From: Virgibacillus_O xinjiangensis
GTDB taxonomy: Bacteria > Bacillota > Bacilli > Bacillales > Amphibacillaceae
Direction: 5' to 3'
Length of the DNA: 64,000 nucleotides
Assembly (NCBI RefSeq): GCF_042643145.1
Contig: NZ_JBHRSA010000057.1
Span: 1 to 64,000, forward strand
The notes beneath the pieces were generated by a model, which was given only the letters and a program-made list of their open reading frames with translations, did no database searches and had not been told where the DNA came from. Shown piece by piece: positions 18,278-26,810 of this stretch (positions are counted from its first letter, which is position 1; the number at the start of each line of letters is the position of its first letter). A program made the translations under genes and the position numbers.

Positions 18278-18838
18278 GTGATGGAAGCAGCAAATAGTAC
18301 AGAATTAGCCAAATTGATCCGTGATCGCCGTGCGGTGAAAAAAGGATATACAGATAAAGAGGTCAAAGAGGAAGACGTCCGCAACTTGTTGGACGATGCT
18401 ATCTGGGCACCTAATCATGGAATGCGGGAGCCTTGGAGGTTTATTTTTGTCGGAGAGGATAAGCTACCTGATTTTTCCAAGAAAGTTGCATCTACCTATC
18501 CGGAAGAAAGGCAACAGAACAGGGAAGATTATCTGAACGAACCGAATGCCATCCTCGTAGTAGTGATGGAGGAACCAGAAGCCTCCAAGCAATGGGAAGA
18601 AAATTTTGCAGCAACAGCCGCCATGATTCAGAATTTCTGGCTGCTTGCTTGGGAAAAACAGCTGGGCATATGTTGGAAAACAAATCCACATATCTCTGAC
18701 CCGAAGGTGAAGGAAGTTCTCGGCGTGGGCCAAAACGAAAAAATTGTCGGCTTCATTCATATGGGCTACTTTGACGAACAGCCACCTGCCAAGGACAGAA
18801 TCAGTGTGGATGATAAATTCACCCGCTATGAAGGATAA
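18278..18838 (+). CDS. Nitroreductase family protein (YdjA-like)
   Basis: 186 residues with the FMN-binding pattern of the nitroreductase fold: IRDRRAVKKGY at the start, DAIWAPNHGMREPWRF, and a C-terminal VGFIHMGYFDEQPPAKDR. Such proteins are NAD(P)H-dependent flavin reductases of the short type. The physiological substrate is unknown. GGAGGAAAAC precedes a GTG-ATG pair, so the start is either 18278 or 18281. Confidence 0.88.
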   Translation: MMEAANSTELAKLIRDRRAVKKGYTDKEVKEEDVRNLLDDAIWAPNHGMREPWRFIFVGEDKLPDFSKKVASTYPEERQQNREDYLNEPNAILVVVMEEPEASKQWEENFAATAAMIQNFWLLAWEKQLGICWKTNPHISDPKVKEVLGVGQNEKIVGFIHMGYFDEQPPAKDRISVDDKFTRYEG

Positions 18839-18854
18839 ATCGTGACAGTAGCTA

Positions 18855-18887
18855 AAAACACCAAATGTCCTGGACATTTGGTGTTTT
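18855..18887. terminator. Bidirectional terminator between nitroreductase gene and ddl
   Basis: A 16-bp perfect stem, AAAACACCAAATGTCC with its complement around a single base. It is A-rich before and T-rich after in both directions, as expected between convergent genes. Confidence 0.85.
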
Positions 18888-18890
18888 CAT

Positions 18891-19994
18891 TTATTGATCC
18901 CACATGCTGCTCCGTAGGCTCTTTTCCTGCTGATAACGCTCCAAACCTAATTCAATCAAACGATTGATCAATTCTTCATAGGGCAGCCCGCTGATCTCCC
19001 AAAGTTTAGGATACATGCTGATCTTCGTAAACCCTGGCAAGGTATTCACTTCATTCACATAAATCTCCCCATCATCAGTCAAAAAGAAATCCACTCGTGC
19101 AAGTCCTTCACACTGTAATGCTTCGAATGCGTCTACAGCCACCTGCTGCATTTTGTTCGTTACATCTTGTGGGAGGTCTGCAGGGATGGCCAAATCTGCT
19201 CCTTTTTCATCGATATATTTGGACTCATAGGAGTAGAAATCAGATTGAGGGAGGATTTCTCCCAATTTAGATGCTTTTGGCTCTTCATTCCCCAGGACGG
19301 AGCATTCAATTTCCCGTCCATCAATGCCTTCTTCGATAATCAGCTTGCGATCGTATTGGAAGGCTTCGTCTACTGCTTTTTCAAATTCTTCTTTAGTTGA
19401 CACCTTGCTGACACCAACAGAAGATCCTTGATTGGCCGGTTTGATGAACATCGGGGTTCCCAGATAATCTACCGCCTCGTCGTAATCGATTTTTTCTTTT
19501 TTTGCTCTGGTAAAGGATAGCCCCTTGGCCACATTGACTCCGGATTCCTTCAATAGTCTCTTCGCAACATCTTTGTCCATGCATACAGAGGATCCAAGTA
19601 CACTGGGGCCTACAAACGGCAGATTAATCAAGCGAAGCATTCCTTGGAGGCTGCCATCTTCCCCCAACGTCCCATGAACAATTGGAAATACAACATCAAG
19701 CTGATCCAGCTGGTCATAAGTGGATTGATGAATGAATTGGTTCCTTGTGGCACCAGGAACTATGGCAACATTCTCATCAGACTTACTCAGCTTGATTTGT
19801 TTCGGATTGTCGGCATTTACTAAATAGGACGATGGATCATTCACCTGCCACTTTCCGTTCTTATCTATTCCAATCAACACGATATCATACTTTTTTCTAT
19901 CTATGGCCTCCACTATATTTTTGGCAGATTGCAGGGATACCTCATGCTCTGCAGACTTGCCGCCAAAAATAATTCCTACTTTTATCTTTCCCAT
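18891..19994 (-). CDS. ddl: D-alanine--D-alanine ligase
   Basis: A 367-residue ATP-grasp enzyme that makes the D-Ala-D-Ala end of peptidoglycan precursors. Seen: IIFGGKSAEHEVSL at the N-terminus, VHGTLGEDGSLQG, the ATP-binding FIKPANQGSSVGVSK, and the metal site ARVDFFLTDDGEIYVNEVNT with LPGFT. The omega-loop reads YSYESKYIDEKGADL, whose Tyr pattern is that of true D-Ala-D-Ala ligases rather than D-lactate ligases. The ATG at 19994 has GGAAGG upstream; the frame remains open 12 codons further up without a site. It is not next to murF here. Confidence 0.95.
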   Translation of the reverse strand: MGKIKVGIIFGGKSAEHEVSLQSAKNIVEAIDRKKYDIVLIGIDKNGKWQVNDPSSYLVNADNPKQIKLSKSDENVAIVPGATRNQFIHQSTYDQLDQLDVVFPIVHGTLGEDGSLQGMLRLINLPFVGPSVLGSSVCMDKDVAKRLLKESGVNVAKGLSFTRAKKEKIDYDEAVDYLGTPMFIKPANQGSSVGVSKVSTKEEFEKAVDEAFQYDRKLIIEEGIDGREIECSVLGNEEPKASKLGEILPQSDFYSYESKYIDEKGADLAIPADLPQDVTNKMQQVAVDAFEALQCEGLARVDFFLTDDGEIYVNEVNTLPGFTKISMYPKLWEISGLPYEELINRLIELGLERYQQEKSLRSSMWDQ

Positions 19995-20211
19995 CACGAC
20001 ACCTTCCTTCTCAAAATCGGCTGGCTGCATACAAGTTTTTATATCTTACGTAGGCAGCCACCCACGAAACAAAAAACCTATACTTAAAATAGCATAAAAG
20101 AGCCTGGACATAGAAGTGAAATAAGGGATTTTATGATTATAGCAAGACGCCGATTTCAACAGAGCGGTGATAAGTCTGCATGACGAGCAGCATTAGGCGA
20201 TCCGAGCAGGT

Positions 20212-20409
20212 CTACTTTCCCCTCTTCCGCTTTGCCTCCTCATAATCATCCTTGCTTATTTCCCCTTTTTCCATCTTTTCCTTGAGAATATCCAATGAAT
20301 CTCGAGACCTCCTGCCCGGTTTTGAAGCACGGAAACGGACAAGGATAACAATGATTGCTATCAGTACAATAAAGGTCAATATCACTCGAACAAAACTTTC
20401 CGTCAACAT
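20212..20409 (-). CDS. Small membrane protein with SHOCT domain
   Basis: 65 residues: one N-terminal membrane helix (residues 7-25), an Arg-rich stretch, then a SHOCT module LDILKEKMEKGEISKDDYEE. SHOCT modules are short interaction helices found at the ends of many bacterial proteins. AGAGGTG lies upstream of the ATG. Function unknown. Confidence 0.75.
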   Translation of the reverse strand: MLTESFVRVILTFIVLIAIIVILVRFRASKPGRRSRDSLDILKEKMEKGEISKDDYEEAKRKRGK

Positions 20410-20562
20410 AACATCACCTCTGCTTTTATCCTTCCCTTTTCACGTAGGCTCTTAATCACAGTTCGACATAGTATAGGGAATTTCTGTCGGTATTTCCCGG
20501 GAAATGAAGAATTGAATGGATTAGCACAAATGAAGAATATTTATTAATTTTCTCATTCCCCC

Positions 20563-20591
20563 TTGACTTTTATTTCCAATTATTCTAACAT
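20563..20591 (+). promoter_or_regulatory. Probable sigma-A promoter of the trp leader
   Basis: TTGACT, 17 bases, TAACAT. It is placed about 10 bases before the first T-box leader. Confidence 0.6.
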
Positions 20592-20599
20592 TATTAACA

Positions 20600-20868
20600 A
20601 TAAATGAATGAAGCGATGAAGAAGATTAGTAATCTATATGGATCTCTATAGAGAGCTGGTGGCCGGTGCAAACCAGTGTGCTTCAATAGATGAATGGACT
20701 TCCGAGCTCCAAACCGAACCGTTCAGCAGTAGGCTTTGGCGATTTCATCCCATCGTTACCCGGGAAAGACAGGAAACAACGTTTCCTGTCCCAAAGTGAG
20801 CTGTTTTTCAGCTAATAAAGGTGGTACCACGGCCCCTCGTCCTTTTTTTATGGAGAGGGGTCTTTTTG
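20600..20868 (+). ncRNA. Trp T-box leader 1
   Basis: The 5' part folds as T-box Stem I, with the AGAGAG/GGUGC distal elements and a specifier loop GAAUGGACUU whose codon UGG (20695-20697) is Trp. The T-box sequence AAAGGTGGTACCACGG is at 20817-20832. A terminator, GGCCCCTC against GAGGGGTC followed by TTTTT, ends at 20868. Uncharged tRNA-Trp would stabilise the antiterminator. The tRNA-acceptor bulge reads UGGU. Confidence 0.9.
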
Positions 20869-20879
20869 TCTATAATTTG

Positions 20880-21178
20880 ATAGCTAGCAAATCAACGAGT
20901 AAGAATAGTACGTATTGCCAATGCGTTACAGAGAGCCGGAGAAGCTGGGAATCCGGTACGCAACAATACCGAATGGGCTTACGAGTGGTTTCCTTAACAT
21001 TTGGGCACAGCCCGTATCAGTAGGGAAGCTCGGTTTCCCCCGTTACAGGGATAGGATAGGGGATCAATCATGATCCTGATCCAAAGAGATGGAAAGGAAA
21101 TTTCCCTTTTCAACAGAGGTGGCACCGCGGCCCGACGCCCTCTGCAGATACAATGGAATGTATCTGCAGAGGGCATTT
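20880..21178 (+). ncRNA. Trp T-box leader 2
   Basis: A second complete T-box immediately downstream of the first, with no gene between. The specifier loop is GAAUGGGCUU with UGG (Trp) at 20974-20976. The T-box AGAGGTGGCACCGCGG is at 21115-21130, and a 16-bp terminator stem (21137-21152 with 21159-21174) is followed by ATTTTAATTT. The acceptor bulge is UGGC, fully complementary to a GCCA end. It precedes trpE by about 30 bases. Confidence 0.92.
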
Positions 21179-21205
21179 TAATTTAATTCAGAAAGGATGA
21201 AGGTG

Positions 21206-22606
21206 ATGGGACAGCCTCCATACAAAATGATTCAAATGAATGCAGACACACTGACCCCTATTGAGATTTTCAAAAGGGTTGAAGGTAGAAAAAAGTTTCT
21301 TCTGGAGAGCAGCTTTCCACATGAAGAAAAAGGAAAGTACTCCTTTATAGGAGCTGACCCCTACAGGGAAATACTGAGTCACGGCAGTACAACTACCGAT
21401 ATTGGACACTCGGATGGTACAACCCGGACATTCGAACAGCGTGCACTCACCTACATACAGGAAAACCTTCCGACCATTGATATCGATCTCCCCCTCCCTT
21501 TTTTTGGAGGAGCTGTCGGTTATATCGGCTATGATGCCATCAGGCAGTATGAGTATATTGGAGAGGGTTTGCCGGATGAACTCGAAATGCCTGACATACA
21601 CTTCATGATATATCAGGATACAATCGTCTATGATCACAGCAAGGAAAATATCTATTTGATTGCCATAAACGCTGACGATAATCACACGGAGGAAGATCTA
21701 GCCAGTCGATTGGAAGGGCTGAAAAACATGCTTGCTTCTCCTTCACCGGCCAAAGAGCGTCCGGTCGATCATATCGAGTTCCAACCAGACACTTTACCGG
21801 AAGATTTTCATAAAAAGGTGGAAACAGCCAAGCAGCATGTACAGCGGGGTGATGTTTTCCAAATAGTGCTATCTCAAAAGATGAAGGCCGAATTTTCAGG
21901 TGACCCTTTCTCTTTCTACCGGAAGCTTCGGAAAGCGAATCCTTCCCCCTATATGTTTTACATTGACTTTGACGATTACCTCGTCCTGGGCGCTTCTCCG
22001 GAAAGTCTGGTTCAGACAACAGGCCGCGATATTATCACTAATCCAATCGCTGGAACCCGGGCGCGCGGAAGAACGGGAGAGGAAGATATCGCTCTGGAAA
22101 AGGAACTGCTTGCGGATGAGAAAGAAATCGCAGAACATCGTATGCTCGTAGACTTAAGCAGAAACGATCTAGGCCGGGTATGCGAAACAGGCAGCATCAC
22201 CATACCGACTTATATGAAAATAGAAAAATACCAACATGTCATGCATATCGTTTCAGAAGTGAAAGGTCGGTTGAGAGAAGGACTTTCGCCCCTCGATGCT
22301 CTGGCATCTTGTCTCCCTGCCGGCACTGTATCTGGTGCTCCTAAGATCCGAGCCATGCAAATTATCAACAACTTAGAGGAGAAGAAACGGGGCGTTTATG
22401 CCGGCGGTGTGGGGTTCATTAACTTCAATCAGGATGTGAATATCGCGCTAGCCATCCGATCCTTGGTAATCAAAGGCTCTCTAGCATATTTGCAAACCGG
22501 AGCCGGCATTGTCTATGATTCTCTGCCAGAGAATGAATACAGAGAGACCATGCAGAAGGCCAAATCACTCATGGAGGTGAATAACATTGATTTTATTACT
22601 GGATAA
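21206..22606 (+). CDS. trpE: Anthranilate synthase component I
   Basis: A 466-residue chorismate-using subunit that makes anthranilate with ammonia from TrpG. The Trp feedback motif LLES is near residue 33. The chorismate-binding core shows GASPESLV, NPIAGTRARGRT, LVDLSRNDLGRV and LPAGTVSGAPKIRAM. The ATG at 21206 is chosen because AAAGG lies 9 bases upstream; the ATG three codons earlier abuts that site. First gene of a seven-gene operon with overlapping or nearly abutting genes, controlled by the two T-boxes. Confidence 0.96.
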   Translation: MGQPPYKMIQMNADTLTPIEIFKRVEGRKKFLLESSFPHEEKGKYSFIGADPYREILSHGSTTTDIGHSDGTTRTFEQRALTYIQENLPTIDIDLPLPFFGGAVGYIGYDAIRQYEYIGEGLPDELEMPDIHFMIYQDTIVYDHSKENIYLIAINADDNHTEEDLASRLEGLKNMLASPSPAKERPVDHIEFQPDTLPEDFHKKVETAKQHVQRGDVFQIVLSQKMKAEFSGDPFSFYRKLRKANPSPYMFYIDFDDYLVLGASPESLVQTTGRDIITNPIAGTRARGRTGEEDIALEKELLADEKEIAEHRMLVDLSRNDLGRVCETGSITIPTYMKIEKYQHVMHIVSEVKGRLREGLSPLDALASCLPAGTVSGAPKIRAMQIINNLEEKKRGVYAGGVGFINFNQDVNIALAIRSLVIKGSLAYLQTGAGIVYDSLPENEYRETMQKAKSLMEVNNIDFITG

Positions 22607-23189
22607 TTATGATTCTTTCACCTACAACCTTTATCAATATCTATCAGAGGAATCCAGACATGTGACGGTTAAACGAAACGATCAGATTACTCTGGAAGAA
22701 ATAGAGCAGATGAAACCCGAGGCAGTGATCATTTCACCAGGACCCGGCCTTCCGAATGAATCAGGAATCTGCCTGGAGGCCGTCCAGCACTTTCATCAAA
22801 GCATCCCTATTCTCGGTGTATGTCTTGGTCAACAATGTATCGCCCAGGCTTTGGGGGGCTCCTTGAGACCAGCGAAGGTCATTATGCATGGAAAGACTTC
22901 TCCCATCACCCATAATGCATCAGGGTTGTATCAAGGTCTGCCAAACCCTGTGGAGGTCATGCGTTATCATTCCTATGTCATCGACCGTCTGCCTGCTTCC
23001 ACTCAGCTGGAGATTGAATCCAAATCAGATGATGATCAGGAGATCATGGGGATAAAACATCAGGAGTATCCTGTGTACGGTGTCCAATTTCACCCAGAGT
23101 CAATAGGAACCACAACAGGCAAGGATATCATCCGCAACTTTTTGAACGTGATTAGAGAGGAGAGTAATTTAAGTGAAACAATATCTTAA
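22587..23189 (+). CDS. trpG: Anthranilate synthase component II (glutamine amidotransferase)
   Basis: A 200-residue class I glutamine amidotransferase: LLLDNYDSFTYNL, oxyanion SPGPGLP, nucleophile Cys in LGVCLGQQ, and His-Glu in QFHPES. It supplies ammonia to TrpE and may also serve PabB. It starts at TTG with GGAGG about 9 bases upstream, overlapping trpE by 20 bases. Having trpG inside the trp operon differs from B. subtilis, where the shared subunit is encoded with the folate genes. Confidence 0.94.
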   Translation: MILLLDNYDSFTYNLYQYLSEESRHVTVKRNDQITLEEIEQMKPEAVIISPGPGLPNESGICLEAVQHFHQSIPILGVCLGQQCIAQALGGSLRPAKVIMHGKTSPITHNASGLYQGLPNPVEVMRYHSYVIDRLPASTQLEIESKSDDDQEIMGIKHQEYPVYGVQFHPESIGTTTGKDIIRNFLNVIREESNLSETIS

Positions 23190-24198
23190 CAAGCTGATTA
23201 ACCAACAGAACTTAAGTCTCGCGGAAATGAAGGAGGCAACGAATAAATGCTTTACGGACTCGATTACAGAAGCTGAAATAGCCTCCTTCCTTACTGCTTT
23301 GCAAGCTAAAGGAGAAACTGCAGAAGAGATTACCGGCATGGTGGAAGTCATCCGGTCCCGATCCTCTTTCCAAACAGGTCCGGTGTTGCATGCCATGGAC
23401 AACTGCGGAACAGGTGGAGATCAATCATACAGCTTTAATATCAGCACCACTTCCGCTTTCGTCATTGCCGGTGCAGGGGTGAAGATTGCCAAGCATGGGA
23501 ACCGCAGCATTTCCAGCAGGACTGGAAGTGCAGATGTCTTGGAACATCTCGGTGTGTCTCTCTCCTTCTCCAAGGAACAAGTAGAAGAAATGCTGGAGGA
23601 AAACAACATAGCTTTCCTCTTCGCCCCCCATGTCCATGCAGCATTGAAACCTTTCACCCAGGTCCGTAAAAGCCTCGGTGTACCTACTATTTTCAATGCA
23701 ATCGGTCCATTGACCAACCCGGTAAACCTTGAAACCCAACTGATAGGTGTCTATCGAAAAGAACTTCTTCCCCTCCTTGCCGAGGCCATGCATCAACTCG
23801 GAAGAAGACGCGGGGTGGTAGTGAATGGAGCAGGCAATATGGATGAAGCTTCCTTGGCCGGAGAGAACCATGTAATTGTCTTGGAGAACGGAAAACAACA
23901 AGCCATTTCTCTCTATCCCGAAGATGTCGGCTTGCCAACCTATACCATGGACGACATTCGCGGAGGCGATTCCAAAGAAAATGCAGAGATCTTAAAGGGC
24001 GTTCTACATGGCAAAAAAGGAGCCTACTATGACACAGTTCTGCTGAATGCCGGTCTCGCCCTCTTCACCAACGGGGAGGCACGGACCATCCGGGAAGGTG
24101 TCGAAGCAGCCAGAGAAAGTATCGAATCAGGGGCGGCATTGGAAAGGCTGAACCAATTGGTTGAATATAGCAGTAAAATCCCAAGCGAGGTGCTTTAA
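23173..24198 (+). CDS. trpD: Anthranilate phosphoribosyltransferase
   Basis: A 341-residue enzyme transferring phosphoribose from PRPP to anthranilate. The PRPP loop DNCGTGGDQSYSFNIST, KHGNRSISSRTGSADVLE and a second metal site HQLGRRRGVVVNGAGNMDEAS are present. The start is GTG with GAGGAG upstream, 17 bases inside the end of trpG. Length normal. Confidence 0.96.
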   Translation: MKQYLNKLINQQNLSLAEMKEATNKCFTDSITEAEIASFLTALQAKGETAEEITGMVEVIRSRSSFQTGPVLHAMDNCGTGGDQSYSFNISTTSAFVIAGAGVKIAKHGNRSISSRTGSADVLEHLGVSLSFSKEQVEEMLEENNIAFLFAPHVHAALKPFTQVRKSLGVPTIFNAIGPLTNPVNLETQLIGVYRKELLPLLAEAMHQLGRRRGVVVNGAGNMDEASLAGENHVIVLENGKQQAISLYPEDVGLPTYTMDDIRGGDSKENAEILKGVLHGKKGAYYDTVLLNAGLALFTNGEARTIREGVEAARESIESGAALERLNQLVEYSSKIPSEVL

Positions 24199-24984
24199 AT
24201 GTCCATACTGGATAAAATCATCACGGAAAAAGAAAAAGAAGTAGCAGAATTAAAAAAGAAGGAATTCCATCGATCGCACCCTAAGTCCGTCACTAGTTTC
24301 AGGGAAAGGGTGAAGGATAGCGACAGGATGTGCATCATTTCCGAAATCAAACGGTCATCTCCTTCCAAAGGGGAAATACGATTGGATGTTGACCCTGTTG
24401 AGCAGGCAAAGCAATATGAGGCAGCAGGTGCTTCTGCGATTTCCGTATTAACCGACCGTACGTTTTTCAATGGTTCCATGGAAGATTTGAAAGCAGTCAG
24501 AGAAGCGGTTGAACTACCTATTCTTTGCAAAGATTTCATCATTCACCCTATCCAAATAGATCAGGCAAAGGATGCAGGGGCCAATATTATTCTTCTGATT
24601 GCAGCAGCACTATCGGATGAACAGCTGCATAGTCTCTACCAGTATGCATGCAGCCTGGATTTGGAAGTGTTATGCGAAGTGCATAATGAAGAAGAAATGC
24701 ACCAGGTACTTCAACTGGATCCTGAAATCATAGGAATCAACAACCGTGATCTCAACACCTTCGAAGTAAATTTAGCAACAACGGAGAGGCTGGCTTCAAT
24801 GGTTGCCAACCCGGATACCATCCTAATATCAGAAAGTGGAATTCGAACAGGTGGCGATGTGCTCCGTGCCAAGGAAGCAGGAGCCAACGCTATACTGGTC
24901 GGTGAAACCTTGATGAGATCCGTTAACCTGCAGGATACCTTTCACGAATTGCAGCTGACAACCCAAGAGAAAGAGGTGAAATAG
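24199..24984 (+). CDS. trpC: Indole-3-glycerol phosphate synthase
   Basis: A 261-residue TIM barrel that cyclises CdRP to indole-3-glycerol phosphate. Family motifs: CIISEIKRSSPSKGEI, VLTDRTFFNGSMEDLKAV, LCKDFIIHPIQI, IIGINNRDLNTFEV and ISESGIRTGGDV. The start codon follows the trpD stop directly, with GAGGTG as ribosome site. Separate from trpF, as usual in Bacilli. Confidence 0.96.
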   Translation: MSILDKIITEKEKEVAELKKKEFHRSHPKSVTSFRERVKDSDRMCIISEIKRSSPSKGEIRLDVDPVEQAKQYEAAGASAISVLTDRTFFNGSMEDLKAVREAVELPILCKDFIIHPIQIDQAKDAGANIILLIAAALSDEQLHSLYQYACSLDLEVLCEVHNEEEMHQVLQLDPEIIGINNRDLNTFEVNLATTERLASMVANPDTILISESGIRTGGDVLRAKEAGANAILVGETLMRSVNLQDTFHELQLTTQEKEVK

Positions 24985-24985
24985 T

Positions 24986-25624
24986 ATGAAGGTGAAAATT
25001 TGTGGAGTGAAGACAATCAGCACGGCACATACCGCTATACAGGCTGGAGCGGATTTCATCGGATTCGTTTTTGCTCCGAGCACACGAAGGATCACCCCTG
25101 AAGATGCTGCATTGATTGCCCATTCCCTCCCCTCGCATGCCAATACTGTGGGAGTTTTTGTAAATGAGAGTACCGAAAACATCCTGCAGATTGCCAACCA
25201 GGTGGGGTTGGATTACATCCAGTTGCACGGTGACGAATCAGAATCAAAGGTGCAAGAACTGCCTTATAAGACAATCAAGGCCTTCCCTTTCTCTCCGCAG
25301 GAATTAGAGGGGATGGAAAAATACCCTTGTGATTATTATTTGATCGATAGTCCAAAGGGACAGAATCGTGGTGGTAATGGCACGACATTCAACTGGTCCA
25401 TGACGGAAACCCTGCCAGTCAGCAGAAACAAGACCATACTAGCCGGCGGCTTGACACCTGCCAATATTCAACAGGCAATTGAAATGGTAAACCCGGCAGC
25501 AGTGGATGTCTCCAGTGGTGTGGAAACCAATGGCGAAAAAGACCCGGCAAAAATAAGAGAATTCATTAAGAAAGCAAAACAGACTAGAAAGGATGAGCCC
25601 AGTGACCATATATACCATGCCTGA
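24986..25624 (+). CDS. trpF: Phosphoribosylanthranilate isomerase
   Basis: A 212-residue TIM barrel. Catalytic Cys in VKICGVK and Asp in the ILAGGLTPANI/AVDVSSGVETNGEKD region are recognisable, as is GADFIGFVFAPSTRRI. It starts one base after trpC with AGAGGTGAAAT upstream, and its 3' end overlaps trpB. Normal length. Confidence 0.95.
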   Translation: MKVKICGVKTISTAHTAIQAGADFIGFVFAPSTRRITPEDAALIAHSLPSHANTVGVFVNESTENILQIANQVGLDYIQLHGDESESKVQELPYKTIKAFPFSPQELEGMEKYPCDYYLIDSPKGQNRGGNGTTFNWSMTETLPVSRNKTILAGGLTPANIQQAIEMVNPAAVDVSSGVETNGEKDPAKIREFIKKAKQTRKDEPSDHIYHA

Positions 25625-26807
25625 CAAATCAGGGCGATATGGAGATTTCGGTGGAAAATTTGTACCGGAGCTTTTGATGCCCGCCGTGAAGGAATTAGAG
25701 GAAGCCTATATCAACGCAGTTAAAGACCCGAGCTTTGTCGATGAACTTGATTATTATCTGAGACAATATATCGGCCGCGAGACCCCCTTGTATCATGCAG
25801 CAAATATATCGAAGAAACTTGGTGGCGCCGATATCTACTTGAAACGGGAGGATTTGAACCATACGGGCGCCCACAAAATCAATAACACTATCGGCCAAGC
25901 TTTGTTAACAAAGAGGATGGGAAAGAAGAAAGTGGTTGCTGAGACCGGCGCAGGCCAGCATGGTGTAGCGACTGCAACAGTTTGTGCCCTCCTTGACCTG
26001 GAATGTGTGGTATTCATGGGAGAAGAGGACATCCGGCGCCAGAAGCTGAATGTGTTCCGTATGGAATTGCTCGGTGCTGAGGTGCGCGGTGTTTCCCAAG
26101 GCAGCGGCACCTTGAAGGATGCAGTGAACGAGGCATTGCGATACTGGGTAAGTCATGTAGAGGATACTCATTATATCATTGGCTCCGTGGTAGGCCCACA
26201 CCCCTTTCCACAGATTGTCCGTGATTTCCAATCGGTGATCGGAAAAGAAACGAAGAGACAGATGAAGGAACAAACAGGCGGCCTTCCCGACGCAGTCGTG
26301 GCATGTGTCGGTGGCGGCAGTAATGCCATGGGGATGTTCCATCCTTTCATTGAAGACAGCGAGGTAAAGCTATATGGAGTTGAGGCAGGCGGAGAAGGCT
26401 TGGATACGGATAAACATGCAGCTACCCTCTCTGGACTCTCTGGAGGGAAAGTCGGTATTCTGCACGGTACGATGACACACTTGCTGCAGGACAGCAATGG
26501 CCAAATTGAGGAAGCTTTCTCCATTTCTGCAGGGCTTGACTATCCAGGGGTCGGTCCAGAACACAGCCACCTGCATGCAACAGAAAGAGTGACATATACT
26601 TCCATCACGGATGAAGAGGCCTTGGAGGCGTTTCAATACTTGTCCAGAACGGAAGGAATTATCCCAGCCCTGGAAAGTGCTCATGCTGTTGCATATGCGG
26701 TCAAGCTGGCACAGCAGATGGGCAAAGGCCAATCTCTCGTGATCTGCCTATCCGGCCGAGGAGATAAAGATGTAGACCAAGTAAAAGAGAGAATCGAGGA
26801 GGATTAA
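25602..26807 (+). CDS. trpB: Tryptophan synthase beta chain
   Basis: About 401 residues, a PLP enzyme joining indole and serine. GRYGDFGGKFVPELLMPA, the PLP-Lys segment REDLNHTGAHKINNTIGQ, CVGGGSNAMGMF and LSGRGDKDVDQV are all present. I favour the GTG at 25602 (AAAGG 9 bases upstream); an ATG at 25593 directly abuts the same AAAGG. The gene overlaps trpF by 23 bases. Confidence 0.95.
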   Translation: MTIYTMPDKSGRYGDFGGKFVPELLMPAVKELEEAYINAVKDPSFVDELDYYLRQYIGRETPLYHAANISKKLGGADIYLKREDLNHTGAHKINNTIGQALLTKRMGKKKVVAETGAGQHGVATATVCALLDLECVVFMGEEDIRRQKLNVFRMELLGAEVRGVSQGSGTLKDAVNEALRYWVSHVEDTHYIIGSVVGPHPFPQIVRDFQSVIGKETKRQMKEQTGGLPDAVVACVGGGSNAMGMFHPFIEDSEVKLYGVEAGGEGLDTDKHAATLSGLSGGKVGILHGTMTHLLQDSNGQIEEAFSISAGLDYPGVGPEHSHLHATERVTYTSITDEEALEAFQYLSRTEGIIPALESAHAVAYAVKLAQQMGKGQSLVICLSGRGDKDVDQVKERIEED

Positions 26808-26810
26808 TAA

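Noticed and set aside
20870..20876. TATAAT directly after the first T-box terminator, as a separate promoter for the second leader
   Set aside because: No acceptable -35 lies 16-18 bases upstream; the sequence there is the terminator T-run.
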